Source: Chrysophaeum taylorii
Taxonomy: Eukaryota; Sar; Pelagophyceae; Pelagomonadales; Pelagomonadaceae
Reading direction: 5' to 3'
Length of the DNA: 64,000 bases
NCBI GenBank assembly: GCA_029834535.1
Contig: JAQMWT010000023.1
Location: forward strand, 29,162 to 93,161
Part shown: positions 63,951 to 64,000 of the stretch, in pieces
Layout of the letters: each line of letters starts with the position of its first letter
Position numbering within the stretch: position 1 is the stretch's first letter
Notes under the pieces: model-generated
Told to the model about the DNA's origin: nothing
Databases searched by the model: none
The model's input: the letters and a program-made list of their open reading frames with translations, nothing else
Position numbers and translations under genes: made by a program

Positions 63951-64000
63951 GGCTTCTGCTGAAATTTAATGCAATACGAATGCACGTGACGTCCTCCAGA
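63951..64000 (-). pseudogene. Upstream Gag of element F, cut by window end
   Basis: The last 50 bases continue the Gag homology (R-H-V-H-x-Y-C-x-K-F-Q) in a different frame from 63950, indicating a small indel near 63957. Confidence 0.55.

Larger units (their letters stand above)
55420..64000 (-). mobile_element. Element F: family-2 Ty3-like element, best-preserved copy, open at window end
   Basis: The 3' LTR is at 55420-55757 and the interior reads leftward from beyond 64000. It carries Gag (from its core), metal cluster, RS tract, acidic tract, protease, linker, methyltransferase-like domain, RT, RNase H, integrase and C-terminal module, all colinear with D/E. Lesions are few and small: an 8-bp tandem duplication (61424-61439), a TGA (60055-60057), one-base deletions near 59930 and 57036, and a 4-bp tandem duplication at 57868-57879. 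The 5' LTR and Gag start lie outside the window. Confidence 0.9.

Noticed and set aside
1-64000. tRNA genes, rRNA genes, bacterial promoters or operons
   Set aside because: None seen. The tRNA-like stretches at 29848 and 50465 are LTR-adjacent primer binding sites, not genes.

Overview
This is repeat-rich nuclear DNA from a eukaryote. I see no host housekeeping gene, no rRNA or tRNA gene and no prokaryotic operon. Nearly all of it is mobile elements inserted into, beside and inside one another: Ty3/gypsy-type and copia-type LTR retrotransposons, a SINE-like family, a MITE, a hAT remnant and a Helitron-type remnant. The mix would suit a repeat-laden alga or protist (a red alga such as Chondrus is a guess), but the sequence does not decide the organism.

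Layout. 1-503: flank with a strong hairpin. 504-9873: element A (+), a Ty3-like element with both LTRs and a 5-bp target duplication GCTCT. 9937-12715: element B (+), the 5' half of a relative. 12716-12950: the 3' end of a G-type element. 12951-14800: decayed copia reverse transcriptase carrying a 261-bp MITE. 14800-21385 (+) and 25311-21386 (-): two convergent copies of a copia-like composite with Gag, protease, integrase and a second methyltransferase-like domain. 25312-30205: element C (-), the 5' half of Ty3 family 2. 30361-50824: element D/E (-), family 2, with both LTRs and target duplication ACAGC. It is split by element G (39004-48108), which has its own LTRs and target duplication CTCAT, a giant degraded coding tract and no recognisable pol. 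50830-51800: hAT transposase remnant. 52357-52760: Gag fragment. 52838-55417: a large inverted repeat carrying two Helitron/PIF1-type helicase remnants. 55420-64000: element F (-), family 2, the best-preserved copy, running off the window.

Main result. The Ty3 elements have the order Gag (coiled coil, zinc-binding cluster, RS-rich tract, acidic tract), protease, beta-rich linker, a C5-cytosine DNA methyltransferase-like domain, RT, RNase H, integrase, and a conserved C-terminal module that may read chromatin. The copia-like element independently appears to carry a different methyltransferase-like domain just after its protease. Retrotransposon-borne cytosine methyltransferases have, as I recall, been reported in a dinoflagellate and in a charophyte alga. 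Two such lineages side by side, with unusual but conserved motifs, deserve follow-up.

SINE-like insertions (about 360-390 bp, TTAG-type tail) occur in five places with clear target duplications, and several have an empty site in a sister copy. Together with the nested LTR elements they give a relative order of insertion.
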